Shown: positions 1 through 11,737, counted from the first letter of the stretch. The stretch: DNA of 64,000 nucleotides from Acanthosepion lycidas (GCA_963932145.1 OZ010571.1:151920437-151984436); one strand, 5' to 3'. Program-made: numbers and translations. The notes: generated from the letters alone by a model not told the origin.

Positions 1-1514
1 GCGTTATGCCACGTTAAAGTCCCCACTCGAGACCTTTATATGGATGTCACTAAACTCGCTAAAATATTTAAACTTTCGGCTGTTTATACAACCGCTTTCG
101 CAAATCAATGAAAATAGCTTCTAGCGAATGAAGACTATAGGTCCTAGCGGTGTGGGATTTTTTTTCTTCGAACAAATAAAAAAAAATGTACACAATAGCA
201 GAGACTACATCACTTCAACATTTTTAATAGCAGTAACACCGAAAGTAGATATAACATTTAAGTCGAAAATAAAATTATTGCATAATCAACATGTTGACAT
301 TCCACTTTACTTCAAATAAAGAGTTAGCAAATAAGCCTCCATTAATATTAGAAAATGTGATACCAGTTACTGGACTTGAGAAACCTCTTTTCATAAAAAT
401 ATTGTTTTAAGTCGGTGGTCGGCGAAACTACAACCCTCGAAAGGTATTTTGACCGACGAGAACTGATGCCCAATGTGTCGACTCAACTCGTTAGACTTAC
501 AAATCGGGGCAAGTCATGACCAGAGATTGAAGTTGGACTCTGTTGGACCGAACCAGTCAAGTCCGACACCAAAATTTACTTGAAAATTCCGTCCAAGGCC
601 GGTCCGAAAGTTCAAGTCCAATTTCCACCCTTGACCAGTAGCTTGAACGAAAACGTATTCAGTCAGGCAATTTCGTGCTTCGGTCTGCGCAGGAATAAAA
701 CCAAACCGAACAGAAGAAACAATTTTTGGTTCAATTCAAAATTAGTTGATCATACGATTGCTTTGCCATAAATATATTTTGTCTTTCCATTCTTAAAATA
801 TTGTAAATAAATTTGATAGTAATTGGCTTGGAAGTCAACTCGATTTAAATCATTTTTCATTTTAAAATTTGACTTCATTCGAACTGAATTGAGTCTTGCG
901 TATCAATGATTGCGAGTGGACATAGAAAATTGTGATTTTCCGTCCAGCTGAGCTGCATAAATTTTGGTATGAATATTTTTGTTCGACCTCAGTGTTTATT
1001 TCAAATTTAAATTTATTTTAATATGAGAGCGAGGCTTTCGATTACAATAAAAGACCCTTCCTTCTTTCACGAATCTTTTGATTCCCCCTACCTAATGTCC
1101 ACTGCCAACCGCGGATATGAACGCTATGAGATCAAAAGCACAATTTAAAATGCGTCGCCTACGCAGGATTCCGTACATCATTTCCGCGCATAAAACACAA
1201 TAATAATAATAATTTATACAAGTTATAGCCTATTAGCCATAACCAACTGATATTATAACAATTGTAATATGAGAGAGACAAGACTTTCGAATATAATAAA
1301 AGGCCTGTCATTAAAAAAAATCGAATTATTCAGATGTAAAATTAGTAAAAACATCGAATTATTCCTTCTAAACAAGGATTAATTTGTTTAAACAGTTATA
1401 AAATTAATATCCTGTATTTGTATAATTTGGCTCTGTATTCTTGCAATTCGGATGCTGTAGAAAACAGTAATAGTTTTATTTTTAATTTAAACTTCATTCG
1501 TAGGAAAAAATTCG
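1..1514. other. AT-rich stretch, no gene recognised
   Basis: I see no recognisable coding region. A slightly GC-richer block at about 410-760 has no family match I can name. Two short related segments at about 1021-1055 and 1268-1305, both with ATATGAGAG followed by CTTTCGA and ATAATAAAAG-like sequence, look like diverged direct repeats of an unknown element. Confidence 0.4.
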
Positions 1515-2550
1515 ATGACGATGAATTCAAAACGAAGGTAGATGCTGAATAACGAATTAGATTACTTCTTCATTGAGCCGAGTGGGAACCCTGTTTGTCT
1601 CGTATGTCTAGAAAGTATTGCTGTGAATAAGGTAGCAAATATTAGGCGATATTATGAGACGCACTATTGTGAAAATTTTAGGAAATTTGCTGGTCAAGCA
1701 AGGGAAGAGGAAAATGAGCGGTTGGAGTTTAGTTTTGAAAAACAAACGTCCTTTTTTTAAAAGAGATAAGGCGGAAATACAATTGCCAGCTATGTAATCT
1801 CAAAACGCATCCCGGAAATGATGAAACCTTTTACAGTTGGTCTTCTTTTTTTTTAAAAGAATGCTTACTAGTTGTGTTGGATATTGTTTGTCCAGAAAAA
1901 AAAACAAAAAAAAAAAACGTTTTTATTAGAAGTCATCAGCTTGTCTCTGAGGACGTTAAAACTCGGACCCTATATGAAATGTATAACCATATTGTTGCAT
2001 TTGAAAAGTTAAAAAAAAATTATGCGCATTTTTCGTCAGTTTCTGGAAAATAAACGACAGGATTCAGAGGTAATTTTGAATATAATCCAGGATTTGAGAA
2101 ATGAATTTGCATCACGTTTGACTGACTTTTGCCTGCATACAAATCAGTTTAAATTCCTCGCGCTACCATTTGATGTGTAGGTGGAGACAGTATCAGAATG
2201 TTTTCAAATGGAATTGATTGATATGCAGTGTGACGACTTATTGAGATTTAAATTTCATTCTAAAGATGTTTCATTGATTGATTTCTATGCAAAATATATT
2301 TTCTCAAGTGGTAAGTATACCAGTGAATGATACAAAAAAACGCCATCTTTGTTTGGAAGCACTTATCCGTGTGAGCAAATATTTTCCAAATTGAAGCAAA
2401 CCGAGAACAATTTAAGAACAAGATTAACTGATAATCATCTTGATTATATCTTGCTCTTGGCATTGACAAGTTTGAAGCCTAATAAGAAGATTTCAAGGAA
2501 CAAAAAATATCAAGTTTTCCATTCATTTTTTGGCTGCTATATATTTTAAG
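1515..2550 (+). pseudogene. hAT-family (ZBED/GTF2IRD2-like) transposase pseudogene
   Basis: This is a broken DNA-transposon transposase. The first piece (1542-1760) reads as a BED-type N-terminus with PVCLVCLESI, then a conserved Tyr/His stretch and KQTSFF. After frameshifts and stops, a middle piece at about 2025-2330 contains LRNEFASRLTDF and ELIDMQCDDLL. The piece at 2349-2500 is the hAT C-terminal dimerisation motif: FGSTYPCEQIFSKLK, then LRTRLTDNHLDYIL. The order and spacing match the ZBED/GTF2IRD2/SCAND3-like branch, whose members are usually about 500-600 residues; here most of the RNase-H core has decayed. Many stops and frameshifts mean no protein is made. I saw no terminal inverted repeats. 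The family call is firm; the exact subfamily is not. Confidence 0.8.
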
Positions 2551-2606
2551 ATGTTTTAAACAAATAACTTCAACGATGAATTAAAATAAAAGATCGTTTT
2601 TCAATT

Positions 2607-2812
2607 ACACTATTTACATTATTCGGACTATTGTCCTCATCTTTGTCGCCATATTTATTACAACGTTTCAGCCGTTGTACGCTCCGGCCTTTTTCAGGTG
2701 GTTTCGCTCACTGGGGTAGACAGTTCTAGTTCCATATCCCATGTTTAATGGATGTCAGTTATCAGTTATCTACTGTTAATTCCCTTCTCCAAGTTTTCCA
2801 CTGCCTTAACCG
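2607..2812 (-). repeat. tRNA-SINE family T, body copy without a head
   Basis: On the minus strand this matches the body of the SINE at 10640-10930: a segment ending in CTGCCTTAACC on the plus strand, a GGGGTAGAC block, a GGCC-hairpin-GAAAC motif, and a tail with GGACTATTGTCC. The heptamer before the hairpin is degraded (CUGAAAA). The tRNA-like head is missing and replaced by the tandem array that follows. Confidence 0.65.
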
Positions 2813-2820
2813 AGTAAACA

Positions 2821-3330
2821 TATACAACGGCCGATGCGTTGTGAATATGGCAATGAAGATGAGGATAACAGTCCGAATAATATAAATAATACAATAATCA
2901 TAATACCTCATCTCAGAGATGTAGAGGCCGAAACGTTGTGAATATGGCAACGAAGATGAAAATAACAGTCCGGATAATGTAAATAATGCAAGTAATTATA
3001 ATACCTCTTCTAAGAGATATAGACAGAGAAATATGATATAAAGGCCGGAGAGTACAACGGCATAAACGTTGTGAATATGGCAATGAAGATGAGGATAGCA
3101 GTCCGAATAATGTAAATAATGCAAGTAATCATAATAACCCATCTCAGAGATATAGACAGATATATAGAGTGACATAGGCATAAAGGCCGGAGCGTACAAC
3201 GGCTGAAACCTTGTGAAGATTGCAATGAAGATGAGGATAACAGTCCAAATAATCTAAATAATTCAAGTAATCATAATACCTCAGCTCAATAATATAGGCA
3301 GATACGCTCACAGCAGCTCACAAAAATCAT
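2821..3330 (+). repeat. tandem array of SINE-T-derived units
   Basis: The phrase GTTGTGAATATGGCAAYGAAG followed by GATGARRATARCAGTCC recurs at about 2838, 2935, 3068 and, more diverged, 3210, giving unit lengths near 97, 133 and 142 bp. Each unit ends in a GGCCG-type hairpin followed by GAAAC or a mutated form. These are fragments of the 3' half of SINE T repeated head to tail. Confidence 0.7.
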
Positions 3331-4751
3331 GTAACCCATAGGCCACATAAAGAGAAAACCTATTCACTTCATTAGCAAGTGAGATATCTTTTAATAAATT
3401 TCATTGCATTTTCCTGATATATAAAATAAGTGCGTGTGAAATTCATTTCGTTTTTTTTTTGTTTTTTGGATTTTTTTGTTTTTTGTTTTTTGTTTTTTGC
3501 TGCAAAATTTGATACTGAACGCCTTTTCTGGTTTTTCTACGGCTCGATTTATTTTTTTCTCTTCTCTAATACATCAATTCTATATTTCAAGTTCATTCAA
3601 TCCGCGCGCCGAAAAGTTATATCGTCGCATTATTAAAAGTGTTTCTGTCACATTTATCACCAAAGTTAACAAGCATTAAAAAAATGATGCCTAATCAAGG
3701 ATCATTAAGAATGCATATAATTGACTTTCCAATAGATATATCTGCAAATAACTGCTTCCTCGCAGGTATAGAGGATGATGACGAAGAAGTGGCGCCTTCT
3801 TTTGATCGAACAAATAAAGTTTTAAAAAAACGACTGGACAGATTACAACAAATCTTTTTCTCCTTTAAATTACGTAACACTCAATCATAATTCTTTCATT
3901 TTTTTTTCGATAGTTTAAAATCTATTTTGTATCGTATGAAGAAGCAGAGATATGTTGCGAATTACAAACTAATGAAAGAGAAAAAGGTTTTTAATCCTCT
4001 TAATCGGCAAGCTCTTCGATCAAAAAGGGGCGTTGATAAATTTCAAAGATAAAACAATAAAACGAAATTAACAGTAATAAATCATTTGTAATTTTGTTTT
4101 ATTTTAAAGGGCGTTTCCTAATAGAACCAGTATTTTTTAATGTGAAGTCAATATAATATCAATATATTCTATTCTTTTCCTAACATAAACCGTCAAAATA
4201 TCCTTATTCTTCTTCAATGTGTCCTTTCAGGATCTAGGTGATTATGGCTCTCCACAACTTCCTATTTGTGTTGCTTTAAGCAACCTCTTCAAGTCAAGCA
4301 CCAGTCGTTATTTATCCTTCATATCCTCATAATCTTCACTTCTTATTATCTCCTCTTACATTATCCCATAGCTCATTGAACAGCCCTCTACCTTGAGTGG
4401 CTCTCAAGACATTTGTCTGCACGTTATTAACGTTTATCACATTGTATTTGATTTCATTTACTGTACAAAAAGTTTATCCTGAAACTCAAGGTGACTCTGA
4501 TTCCTGAATTTGAATTTGTTTGAATTTCATAGTTGTGTTGTCATATCCTACTATGGCAACAAAAGAACAACTTTGAGTGAAATTAACATTAAGGATACTG
4601 CAATTAAGATGCCTTGAAAAAGAATGCAGTGGAAAGAGAAATAATATTAATAATTCAGAGTGTTAAAAGTTCAAATAAAAAGTAACTTCTGATTCTTTGT
4701 CCTTCTTCTGCTGTCTACTCGCATAAACCTCATTAAGAAATACCTCATTAA
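3331..4751. other. AT-rich stretch, nothing firm
   Basis: T-rich and AT-rich DNA. The frame at 3639-3890 contains an acidic GIEDDDEEVAPSF run, but I cannot assign it. At about 4235-4330 a segment reading GGCTCTCCACAACTTCC, then GCAACCTCTTCAAGTCAAGC, has the look of a decayed retroelement; I leave it unassigned. Confidence 0.35.
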
Positions 4752-4880
4752 GGGCACTTCGGTGTGGTGTAATGGTTAGCTAGGCCAATTACGTAGGGAG
4801 TTCGATCCTCGCTGGGTGTCCCATACTTTAAGCCGTGTGTCACATCTATGCTACGCTTAGAAAAGCACCATAAACCCTGT
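4752..4880 (+). repeat. tRNA-derived SINE, family C
   Basis: A tRNA-like head with an A box (TGGTGTAATGGTTAG) and a B box (GAGTTCGATCCTC) starts from GGGCAC and closes with GTGTCCC. It is followed by a short tail (GCCACATCT-like, then ATGCTACGCTTAGAAAA). A second copy lies at 31355-31495. The shared tail after the tRNA part shows that these are SINEs, not tRNA genes. Confidence 0.75.
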
Positions 4881-4949
4881 TTAGTATGTTACACGCAATT
4901 TATTTCTGCTTTCTATTTTTTTTTTTTTTTAATTATCCGGAACCGGAGC

Positions 4950-5625
4950 TTCAAAAATCGTAATGGATGGGTCATCTCCCAAAGAGGCTCCTTGTCTTGA
5001 ACGTCAGCTGCGGTTGAATCTCTCCTAAGACCTCAAGTAGAACTAAAATATCCGATTTATTGCTAAAGATACTGGAATTACAGTCGGTTCATTATATCGC
5101 TCCGGACACCCACTTCTGTATTATATCTTTACAAGAAACGAATCAAACCAAGAATGTAGCATTCGTGTGATGGCGCTATCCAATCTTCATTTGCCTGTCT
5201 TGATACAGTTCAAAAGCGTCGACGCGGCCTTGTAAGTGATGAATGATATTCCATCCTACGTCACGAGCCTCTGAATTCTCTGTCACTATTTTCATTCCAT
5301 ATGTTCCGACGAGCTACATACCTTCGTTCCACAACCTCTGACCTTCACAATTGGGACCCGCCCTGCTACGCATAAAATGGTGAATCATCCCCATTCCCTT
5401 CCTATTCCATTAGTAACGAGAAAGTTCCATTCGGACAGCTTCTTCGCAAAAACCGCTGCTTTGTGGAGCTGACTCCCGGCGGTTTGCTTTCCCTATCATT
5501 ACAATCTTGACCGCTTCAAGTCTAGGGTTAACCGTCCGTTCACTTTGTTTCCTGCACTTTCTTTTGCTCATACCACACAACACGTTAATCCTCTGCGTTG
5601 AATGGCTTCTTGGTCATTTTATCGG
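4950..5625 (+). pseudogene. CR1/Jockey-like LINE, C-terminal end of ORF2, broken
   Basis: Joining frames by eye gives the region after the reverse transcriptase of a CR1/Jockey-type LINE: LDTVQKR-like sequence, a YFHSICSDELHTFVP block near 5290, then KFHSDSFFAKTAALW near 5430 and CFPYHYNLDRFKSRVNR near 5490. These are the usual last 100-150 residues of such ORF2 proteins. At least three frameshifts and several stops are present and the RT domain is absent (5' truncation). It resembles family A (6130-7245, 41745-43150) but is a different lineage. Confidence 0.65.
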
Positions 5626-5894
5626 ATGAACATTAGTATACAAATGTCCTGTTTATTCCATGTACACTCTTTCCTCATATGTCCCAGAAATTCCACCTGC
5701 CTTTCTTTTTCTAAATATTAATTTTCTTGTGGTTCTTGCTTTTTTTTAAGCTTCCTAGTTTCTTTATTGTCCATGATTTTCTCTGCATTCATCAATAGAA
5801 TCAGATCTCTGTCGCTTCAAATCACTCCATCATCTAAGGTTTGGTTGATTTTGTTTAGTGACATTTTTTTATCCTGTGACCCGGTATTTCTTAG

Positions 5895-6126
5895 GAAAGA
5901 TAGCCTGACGGAGCCCAACCGTCTCCAGACCTGTTTTGAAATCAGAGTTACCTTCTCCTATAGAACCCAGTCTCTCCTGCTATTTACCCATTGCTGGGGT
6001 GTTGGGAGAAGAAAAGTATTCATAGCTTTCCCAAGGGTATTAGAACGTAAGTGAATGTAATGGACTCGACTGGAATTCGAACACGGCTCTCCGATTCCTC
6101 AATCCGAGCCGCTATCCATTACACAA
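5895..6126 (-). repeat. tRNA-derived SINE, family B, tail variant 2
   Basis: On the minus strand: head with GTGTAATGGATAGCGGC and B box GTGTTCGAATTCC, then the shared body (AAGTGAATACAATGG-like, CTTTCCCAAGGGTATT on the plus strand) and the tail GGTTGGGCTCCGTCAGG. The head resembles tRNA-Arg, as known for octopus OR-type SINEs; that link is inferred. The same tail variant occurs at 24221-24545 and 40168-40330. Confidence 0.75.
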
Positions 6127-6129
6127 CCT

Positions 6130-6715
6130 TTAATGCCGAAAATTAATTATTTTGTACACAATTGTATGGTTTTAACTAAATATATTTTGGAAACCGTTGT
6201 ATGCATTCAACTAAATATTTTATGCTTTCAGGGTAGATGTAAGTTTTATAAATATATAATTATTCAAGGAATCAGATGCAAATTAATGCGAACACCATCG
6301 GATGATCCCTGTCTTTTTTACAAATACTTTTATGGCAATTGCTCCGAGGAGATGCATTCGCTGGTTCCCAGACTTCATGAATTCAAGCGCCCTACGAGGC
6401 TGGCATCCCGCTCTCACCCTATCACTGTTGAAACTATTAAATGTAGCCGTCTCTTCTACTCCAATAGCTTCATATCTCGCACCTCTCGTCTGTGGAACTC
6501 CCTTCCCTATTCCTGTTTCCCTGAGAGCTATAATCTCCAGCTATTCAAATGTAATGTCAATCGACATCTCCAGTTGACTTGATCTATCCACTATCCCTCT
6601 CCTCATCCTTTCCTCTATCACTCCTATCTGATCTTGTTCCAAATCTTCTGTAACCCCTTGCGTCCTAGTGGCTTCCCGTCTTGCTTGGGGTGAAACGCTT
6701 AAAAAAAATCTTTTC
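6130..6715 (+). pseudogene. LINE family A, ORF2 C-terminus and 3' end
   Basis: The frame ending at 6582 contains LFYKYFYGNCSEEMHSLVP, FKRPTRLASRSHP, then SNSFISRTSRLWNSLP and CFPESYNLQLFKCNVNRHL. This is the standard end of a CR1/Jockey-like ORF2. A short 3' UTR follows, with CTAGTGGCTTCCCG and CTTGCTTGGGGTGAAACG and an A-run. The same 3' end occurs at about 55580-55630 and, inverted, near 63430. The copy is strongly 5' truncated and converges tail to tail with the next element. Confidence 0.75.
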
Positions 6716-6739
6716 TGTTAATTCACCCCAAATACCTTT

Positions 6740-7245
6740 AACCGATTTGACCACAAGGTGTTACGGCGTCTGGAAGAATTAGGAACAGAAACATTTATAA
6801 CCAGCAGAAAGAGAAAAAGAGTAATCAGGGGGACAGTAGATAGCGTTTGACATTGCATTTAAATTTCTGAAGATAATAATTGGCTGGAAATCTTGGAGCC
6901 GGAAGGGGGGTCCACAAGTGATAAGTGCGAGAGAAGAAAATGCTAGCATAGAACTTACGGTTACATCTAGGCAACACAACTGTAAATTGATGAGATTCCG
7001 GCACCAGTCTAGTACTGTGCTTAAATACAAAAAGTTTAGGTACCACAGCGAAGAGCTCATCCGAATAATTACCATGAAAATATAGAAAAGACACCGAGAG
7101 GCAACCTTACGACGATGGGAAAGTGACTGAAGCCGATGCGCCAGATTAGGACCAATAATATTGCTGATTCTTCTTTGGATTTTATGAAGGAGCTCTGTAT
7201 AAAAAGCAGGAGCACCGGGCAATATATGGCAACAATATTCTAACT
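6740..7245 (-). pseudogene. LINE family A, ORF2 C-terminal fragment
   Basis: Minus-strand frames carry LLHKIQRRISNIIGPNLAHRL and then, after a frameshift, YFHGNYSDELFAVVPKL, STRLVPESHQFTV and FFSRTYHLWTPLPAPRFPANYYLQKFKC. The order matches the element at 41745-43150. It is truncated upstream, where it is interrupted near 7245 by the LTR leader. Confidence 0.75.
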
Positions 7246-7335
7246 ATGGGTGAATGGTAAACTTATAAATATGTAGGATAGATTGTGACATCCAACCGTT
7301 ACGTCAAATTGTGACTTCAGCCGATCCCGGGTCTT

Positions 7336-7701
7336 ATCCTGGTCGCGGCGCCAATTGTGATGATCTAACCTTTAAGTGATTCGGATGGGAATCTGGTTAG
7401 ATTCGATATCAGCCTCGTCGTTCCCAACTCGCTTCCAACGTCTGGTTACCGAAGTAACTACTTTGATCTCCAGTCTGCCTACCCACGTTGTGAATTGATC
7501 TTAGGCAGACGAAATCAATCAGCGTTGGGGCCGTACTGCAAGCTTGAGTTCGAATGAGAGTGGTATCGCACAAGTACGGGCAAAAGAAAATAAAATAATA
7601 AGTCGAAAATGGTATAAAAAAAAGGATAACAATACTTTATATCTGGTTGCTGGATACATAGGACTGCGTCTATCTCCCGACCCGCTATATGGATTGTGAC
7701 A
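7336..7701 (-). mobile_element. solo LTR of a Gypsy-like element with primer-binding site
   Basis: Read on the minus strand, a 346-bp segment (7701 down to 7356) begins TGTCACAATCC and ends GATCATCACA, i.e. TG...CA ends. Two bases later, at 7353-7336, comes TGGCGCCGCGACCAGGAT, a tRNA-primer-site-like sequence beginning TGG. About 100 bp of leader follow before LINE A sequence. A TATAAAG lies on the minus strand inside the LTR. I see no coding region and no second LTR. Gypsy-like is an inference from the primer site. Confidence 0.55.
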
Positions 7702-8679
7702 CGTGGTTTTTAGGCAAGATTCACAAAGCTTATTTTGGTGGTGTGAGTCTAAGTCGTTCTTCAAAAAAATAAATTGTTCTTGGTTTGAAGATAAGTTCGG
7801 AAGTTGCGCGAATCTTGGTCAGCTTCTTAGTAGCGGGGCTTCAGAGCTCTCAACTGGAACTCACTCGAACTCAACTGAGAACTAACTCAAAACTAACTCA
7901 ACTCAACTCTGATTTTTGCTCGCTGCGAATTTGCTTATATGGACGCCGATTCAAAACCGGGGGTGGGCTCGTCGGGGTTTGAGGTTCCCTGATAAGTCTA
8001 AATCCATAAACCCCTTCTTTTGTTTTCGGTCAGGAAAAATTAATTATTTCCATTTTTGGAAGTCTTCTCTTACTCCCACCTTCTCTTATTTTCATATGGA
8101 CACCTCCCCACTTCCTCGCAGGGACTTCTCATACCTACCTCTCAATGGGCTGCCTCCATGCGTCACATGATCACCTCCGCCTGGCTGGTTAGCATTCAAC
8201 CAATGGTCGATCAACAGTGTGGGCATGACTAGACTAGCCTTGTTCTTAAAAAAATATATATTTTGTTCAAAGAAAAAAAATTATCTTTTTCTTTTCCTTT
8301 TCTTTCTTGTGTTTCTCTCTTCTTCTCTGGCCGCCAAGAGTACAATACGACCCGTAGAGTGATAATCTCAATTCTTATCCTAACGTCACGGCATATGGAA
8401 TTCTTCAATCAGATTTTCGCCAGCACCAAGAGGCTAGTCAACCAGACACACTCATTCTTCGGCGCCAACGAAATATTGTTTCGCTGTCATATTCAAATTC
8501 CAACACAGCCCAGATGTGTTTTCTCTCAATGACACCTCCCATCGACAAAGACCCAACCTAGAGATGACTCTCTTTGTGTGTGGTCAACAGATGACCTATT
8601 AAATTGTTTGCCATCATGACACAAGTAAACCTTTATCTATTTAAAACTCTGTAACCACCTGGTGTTTGTCAATTAGCTT
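7702..8679. other. no gene recognised
   Basis: Mixed-composition DNA; open frames are short and match nothing I know. Repeated AACTCAACTC-like words at 7850-7910 form a short imperfect repeat. Confidence 0.35.
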
Positions 8680-8682
8680 TAT

Positions 8683-8975
8683 GACAATGGCCATAAGAAT
8701 TTTCACCATTCTTCATTTATCAAAACAACATTTTCAAATGTCTCTTCTCGTAGGTGACTTTATCTTTAAAATTTTCCTCGCAAGGAACCCCACCACCCCC
8801 GACAATCCGCCTGCCACAAAGACACAGTTAATTTTTTTATCTATCTAAACAAAACAATGTATCAACCGGGACCCTGCCAGCCAGCCCCGAGACAATGGCC
8901 GACTGAACCCTCACCAGTGTCTTCCATTATCGAAATAACATTTTCAAATGGTATTTCTCGTGGGTGGCCACCCGT
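8683..8975 (+). repeat. diverged direct repeat, about 210 bp apart
   Basis: A segment at about 8687-8760 (ATGGCC, later AACATTTTCAAATG and TTCTCGTAGGTG) recurs at 8897-8970 (ATGGCC, later AACATTTTCAAATGG and TTCTCGTGGGTG). The family is unknown. Confidence 0.55.
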
Positions 8976-9039
8976 TATCATATAAGTTAAGTCTCGCCTT
9001 TCTTCCTCTCTCTTTTCCTTCTTTTTTTTCCTTTCCTTC

Positions 9040-9300
9040 TTTTTCCTTCTTTTTGCGCCCCTAAATGGTGTCACAGATTCCGGAGGTAAGAATTGCTTAG
9101 CAAGACACAGTGAACCAACTTTTATTGTAGCTGCCGTAGCAATGGATTCAGTATAGACTTTCCACTTCATGTCAGTCGAGAACGTTAGCCCGAGAAGGCA
9201 AAACAAGTCACTTTCCTTGAGGTTAGCATCAGCCATTCGAATGGAAGTCAGGGGAAATGATTAATGGAGCGCAGTTTAGCTTTCAAGGCGTTATAATTAA
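9040..9300 (-). pseudogene. LINE family A fragment (post-RT region)
   Basis: The minus frame contains CLLGLTFSTDMKWKVYTESIA, then KVGSLCLAKQFLPPES. This is the region just after the reverse transcriptase in CR1/Jockey-like LINEs and corresponds to about 42130-42280 of the copy at 41745-43150. Truncated at both sides. Confidence 0.7.
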
Positions 9301-10220
9301 CAAACCATCTTTTAAAACAAACTGAATGTCATTTTAGAAATTAGCTTAGATCAATAGCTTGCAGAAGCTTGGGGGCGGTAGAAGAAAGTGGGACGGCCTC
9401 GGACATCCATATCCGGTGTGCATCCAATCAAAGAGTCTCATCGTTGTACAAGCGCCCTACAGTCCAACAGTCCAAGCTGATTTGAATGTGGACCCGAGTT
9501 TTGATAAGCGAAACCAGATAAGAAAATCTGTTACATCTAAATACTGAGCATAAAGCATAATTTAATAAATGCAGGTGATTTATATTTAATTTGAATAAAG
9601 TGTTTATTACATGTTTCACCTGTTTTTACATATTTAACATCTCTTTCTTTCTCACATTTCTCAGGGGCATTCAAACCTCTACACGCCACTGGGTAGGGTA
9701 ATAAATAAAACTTCGATTAGCTAAGCCGACGATAGTCAGATATATTTTCTCTGGTACGCCGGAGACGTGGGTGAATAAACGTATAGGAAAAGCACTTTCC
9801 CATAACTATATTACATTATATCAATTGAATAGGACTCATATATCATATCAATTCTAATACACCTTCCTATAAATGAATGAATAATATCCAATATTTTATT
9901 AAAACAGCGTTTTCCATATCAAAATAATCAAGATAACTACGTTTTCGGTGGTACACAAGTGAATACTAGATTACCAATATATGACTGGACGGCGTCAGTT
10001 GATCCCTTGCTTTTACGAAATTAGTTTTGAATCAATGCGGGATATGTAAACTTTAATAAAGAGAGGCTACCAAGACTTTCGAGTCCAAGCCTCAACATGA
10101 AGTATCTATGACATGAAATCAGGAGAACCCGACTCGCCTACTCGCGTTCACCACCCACGCTCCACTGTGACGCGTGCTCACGGCTCTTCGGGAGTAGGCT
10201 GGGCCTTCACAGCCATCTCC
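9301..10220. other. no gene recognised
   Basis: AT-rich DNA with short frames only. The block at about 10110-10220 is GC-richer and leads into the minisatellite. Confidence 0.35.
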
Positions 10221-10333
10221 GCCACTTTTGTGATGTCAACGAACACTGGTTGCCACTTTTGCAATGTTAACGAATACTCGTTGCCACATCTGTGATATCA
10301 ACGAATACACGTTGTCACTTTCGTTGCTCGTTG
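10221..10333 (+). repeat. 31-bp minisatellite, three full units
   Basis: Units at 10221, 10252 and 10283 begin GCCACTTTTG, GCCACTTTTG and GCCACATCTG, each followed by a TCAACGAA/TTAACGAA core and ending in GTT. A partial fourth unit follows. Confidence 0.8.
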
Positions 10334-10639
10334 TAGTAGACTTTGTAATCGCAGATACAACTATAGTAACACCGTTGAACATTACTGGTGTCAGACGCCT
10401 TCGAATAACACTTTCACTATTAGTACATGCTCGATAATACTCGCTCGCAAAAGTAACCACCGAATAGTAATCCGTATAGAGAAATAGTATAGTGAAGAGT
10501 GTCAAGATAGAGGATAGTGTATCCGAATAGTAATGGAGAATAGAATAGAAATGATCCTTTAGATCCGTCACGGTAATTCCCATATCTTCATTTCCTTTGC
10601 CACCACGTAATCTACTTATTCAAAATGGGATCGCCTGTA

Positions 10640-10930
10640 CACTATTTACATTATTCGGACTATTGTCCTCATCGTTGTCGCCATATTTATCACAACGTTT
10701 CGGCCGTTGTACGCTTCGGCCTTCTTCAGGTAGTTGGAATGTCGAACTGAACCCTTTATTTCGTTCACTGGGGTAGACCGTTCTAGTTCCATACATGTCA
10801 GTTATCATTTAACTCCTGTTAATTCCCCTCTCCAAGTTCTCCACTGCCTTAACCAGGTATTGAACTCACACTCTTTGGGTCCTGTCACTGGATCTAACTA
10901 ACGTCTTTATCCACTGTGCCATGTGTCCTT
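10640..10930 (-). repeat. tRNA-derived SINE, family T, with a hammerhead-like core
   Basis: On the minus strand the element starts near 10925 with a tRNA-like head: A box TGGCACAGTGG, B box GAGTTCAATACC near 10860. A body of about 120 bp follows, then CUGAAGA, a GGCC/GGCC hairpin, and GAAAC at 10729-10698. The tail carries GGACAATAGTCC. Diverged copies lie at 2607-2812, 34405-34700 and 63805-64000. The head plus a body shared by dispersed copies defines a SINE. Confidence 0.75.
10690..10735 (-). ncRNA. hammerhead-like motif in SINE T
   Basis: CUGAAGA (10729-10723), one unpaired A, stem II GGCC (10721-10718) closing with GGCC (10705-10702), GAAA (10701-10698). A minimal ACGU stem III and a 3-bp stem I (CUAC with GUGA, one wobble) can be drawn. 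The unpaired base beside stem II departs from the canonical core, so activity is doubtful. Confidence 0.4.
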
Positions 10931-11735
10931 GAGAACATCTGTGTATGAATTTCTGGGTATTATAAAACTAATGTCTTCAGCAATCATTTTTTACCAGTGC
11001 TTATATTGCATTTTTTTTTTATTTAACAACAATATCACTTGATCAATACACATGACTCAAGATGCGACCGGATGCCAACTAGACTAAAAAGTTGATGACT
11101 ATAATAAAAAGTGGGAACTATAAATATATATAAATAATTAACTAATAAAAATAACTGAATTATGTTTTGACCGGAAATATTGCCATATAGATTAGATATT
11201 AGAGAACAGTTTAATATTCTTTTTCTCTGTTTCGTCTTTGCAACAAGTTGAAATCAAAGAAATCTCCGAACCGTGTTCTCGCCATTTTATTTGAATGTAT
11301 GCGTTTGCCACATTGCTTAATGTTTCTTTCATGTGTATATAATCCTAATTTTTTTAAGCTATTTTAAGAATCAATGAAAAATATCCTCCCAGCCACTCAG
11401 ATCCGCATCTCACTGTATACCATTGACTGCCCCAGACATATAAACACGTGGTTCGATACAGCTTCACTTACATTGTTTTCATGTGGAACAAACCGGATTA
11501 AGGGTAGATATATAAGCACCCAACCGAGAGGGATAAGCAAAGAGTCTTTTGCATCCTTACGAAAATGTAGAATCCACGTCCAGTCAGCAGTAACTGACGA
11601 TGTCCGGAGTTTATAAATAATAAGGTTATGTGTAAGATTTATTCTTGTGTTATTATTAGAACTTATACAACGATATTATTACAATATTTCAAAACATTTG
11701 AAATGCAAATTCAATTAATTTTCCAGAAAACTTCT
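10931..11735. other. no gene recognised
   Basis: AT-rich. The frame at 11374-11616 matches no family I know and sits in no recognisable gene context. Confidence 0.35.
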
Positions 11736-11737
11736 TA

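Noticed and set aside
3639..3890. Frame with an acidic GIEDDDEEV run
   Set aside because: Single short frame with an overlapping minus-strand frame, no homology known to me, no neighbouring coding sequence.
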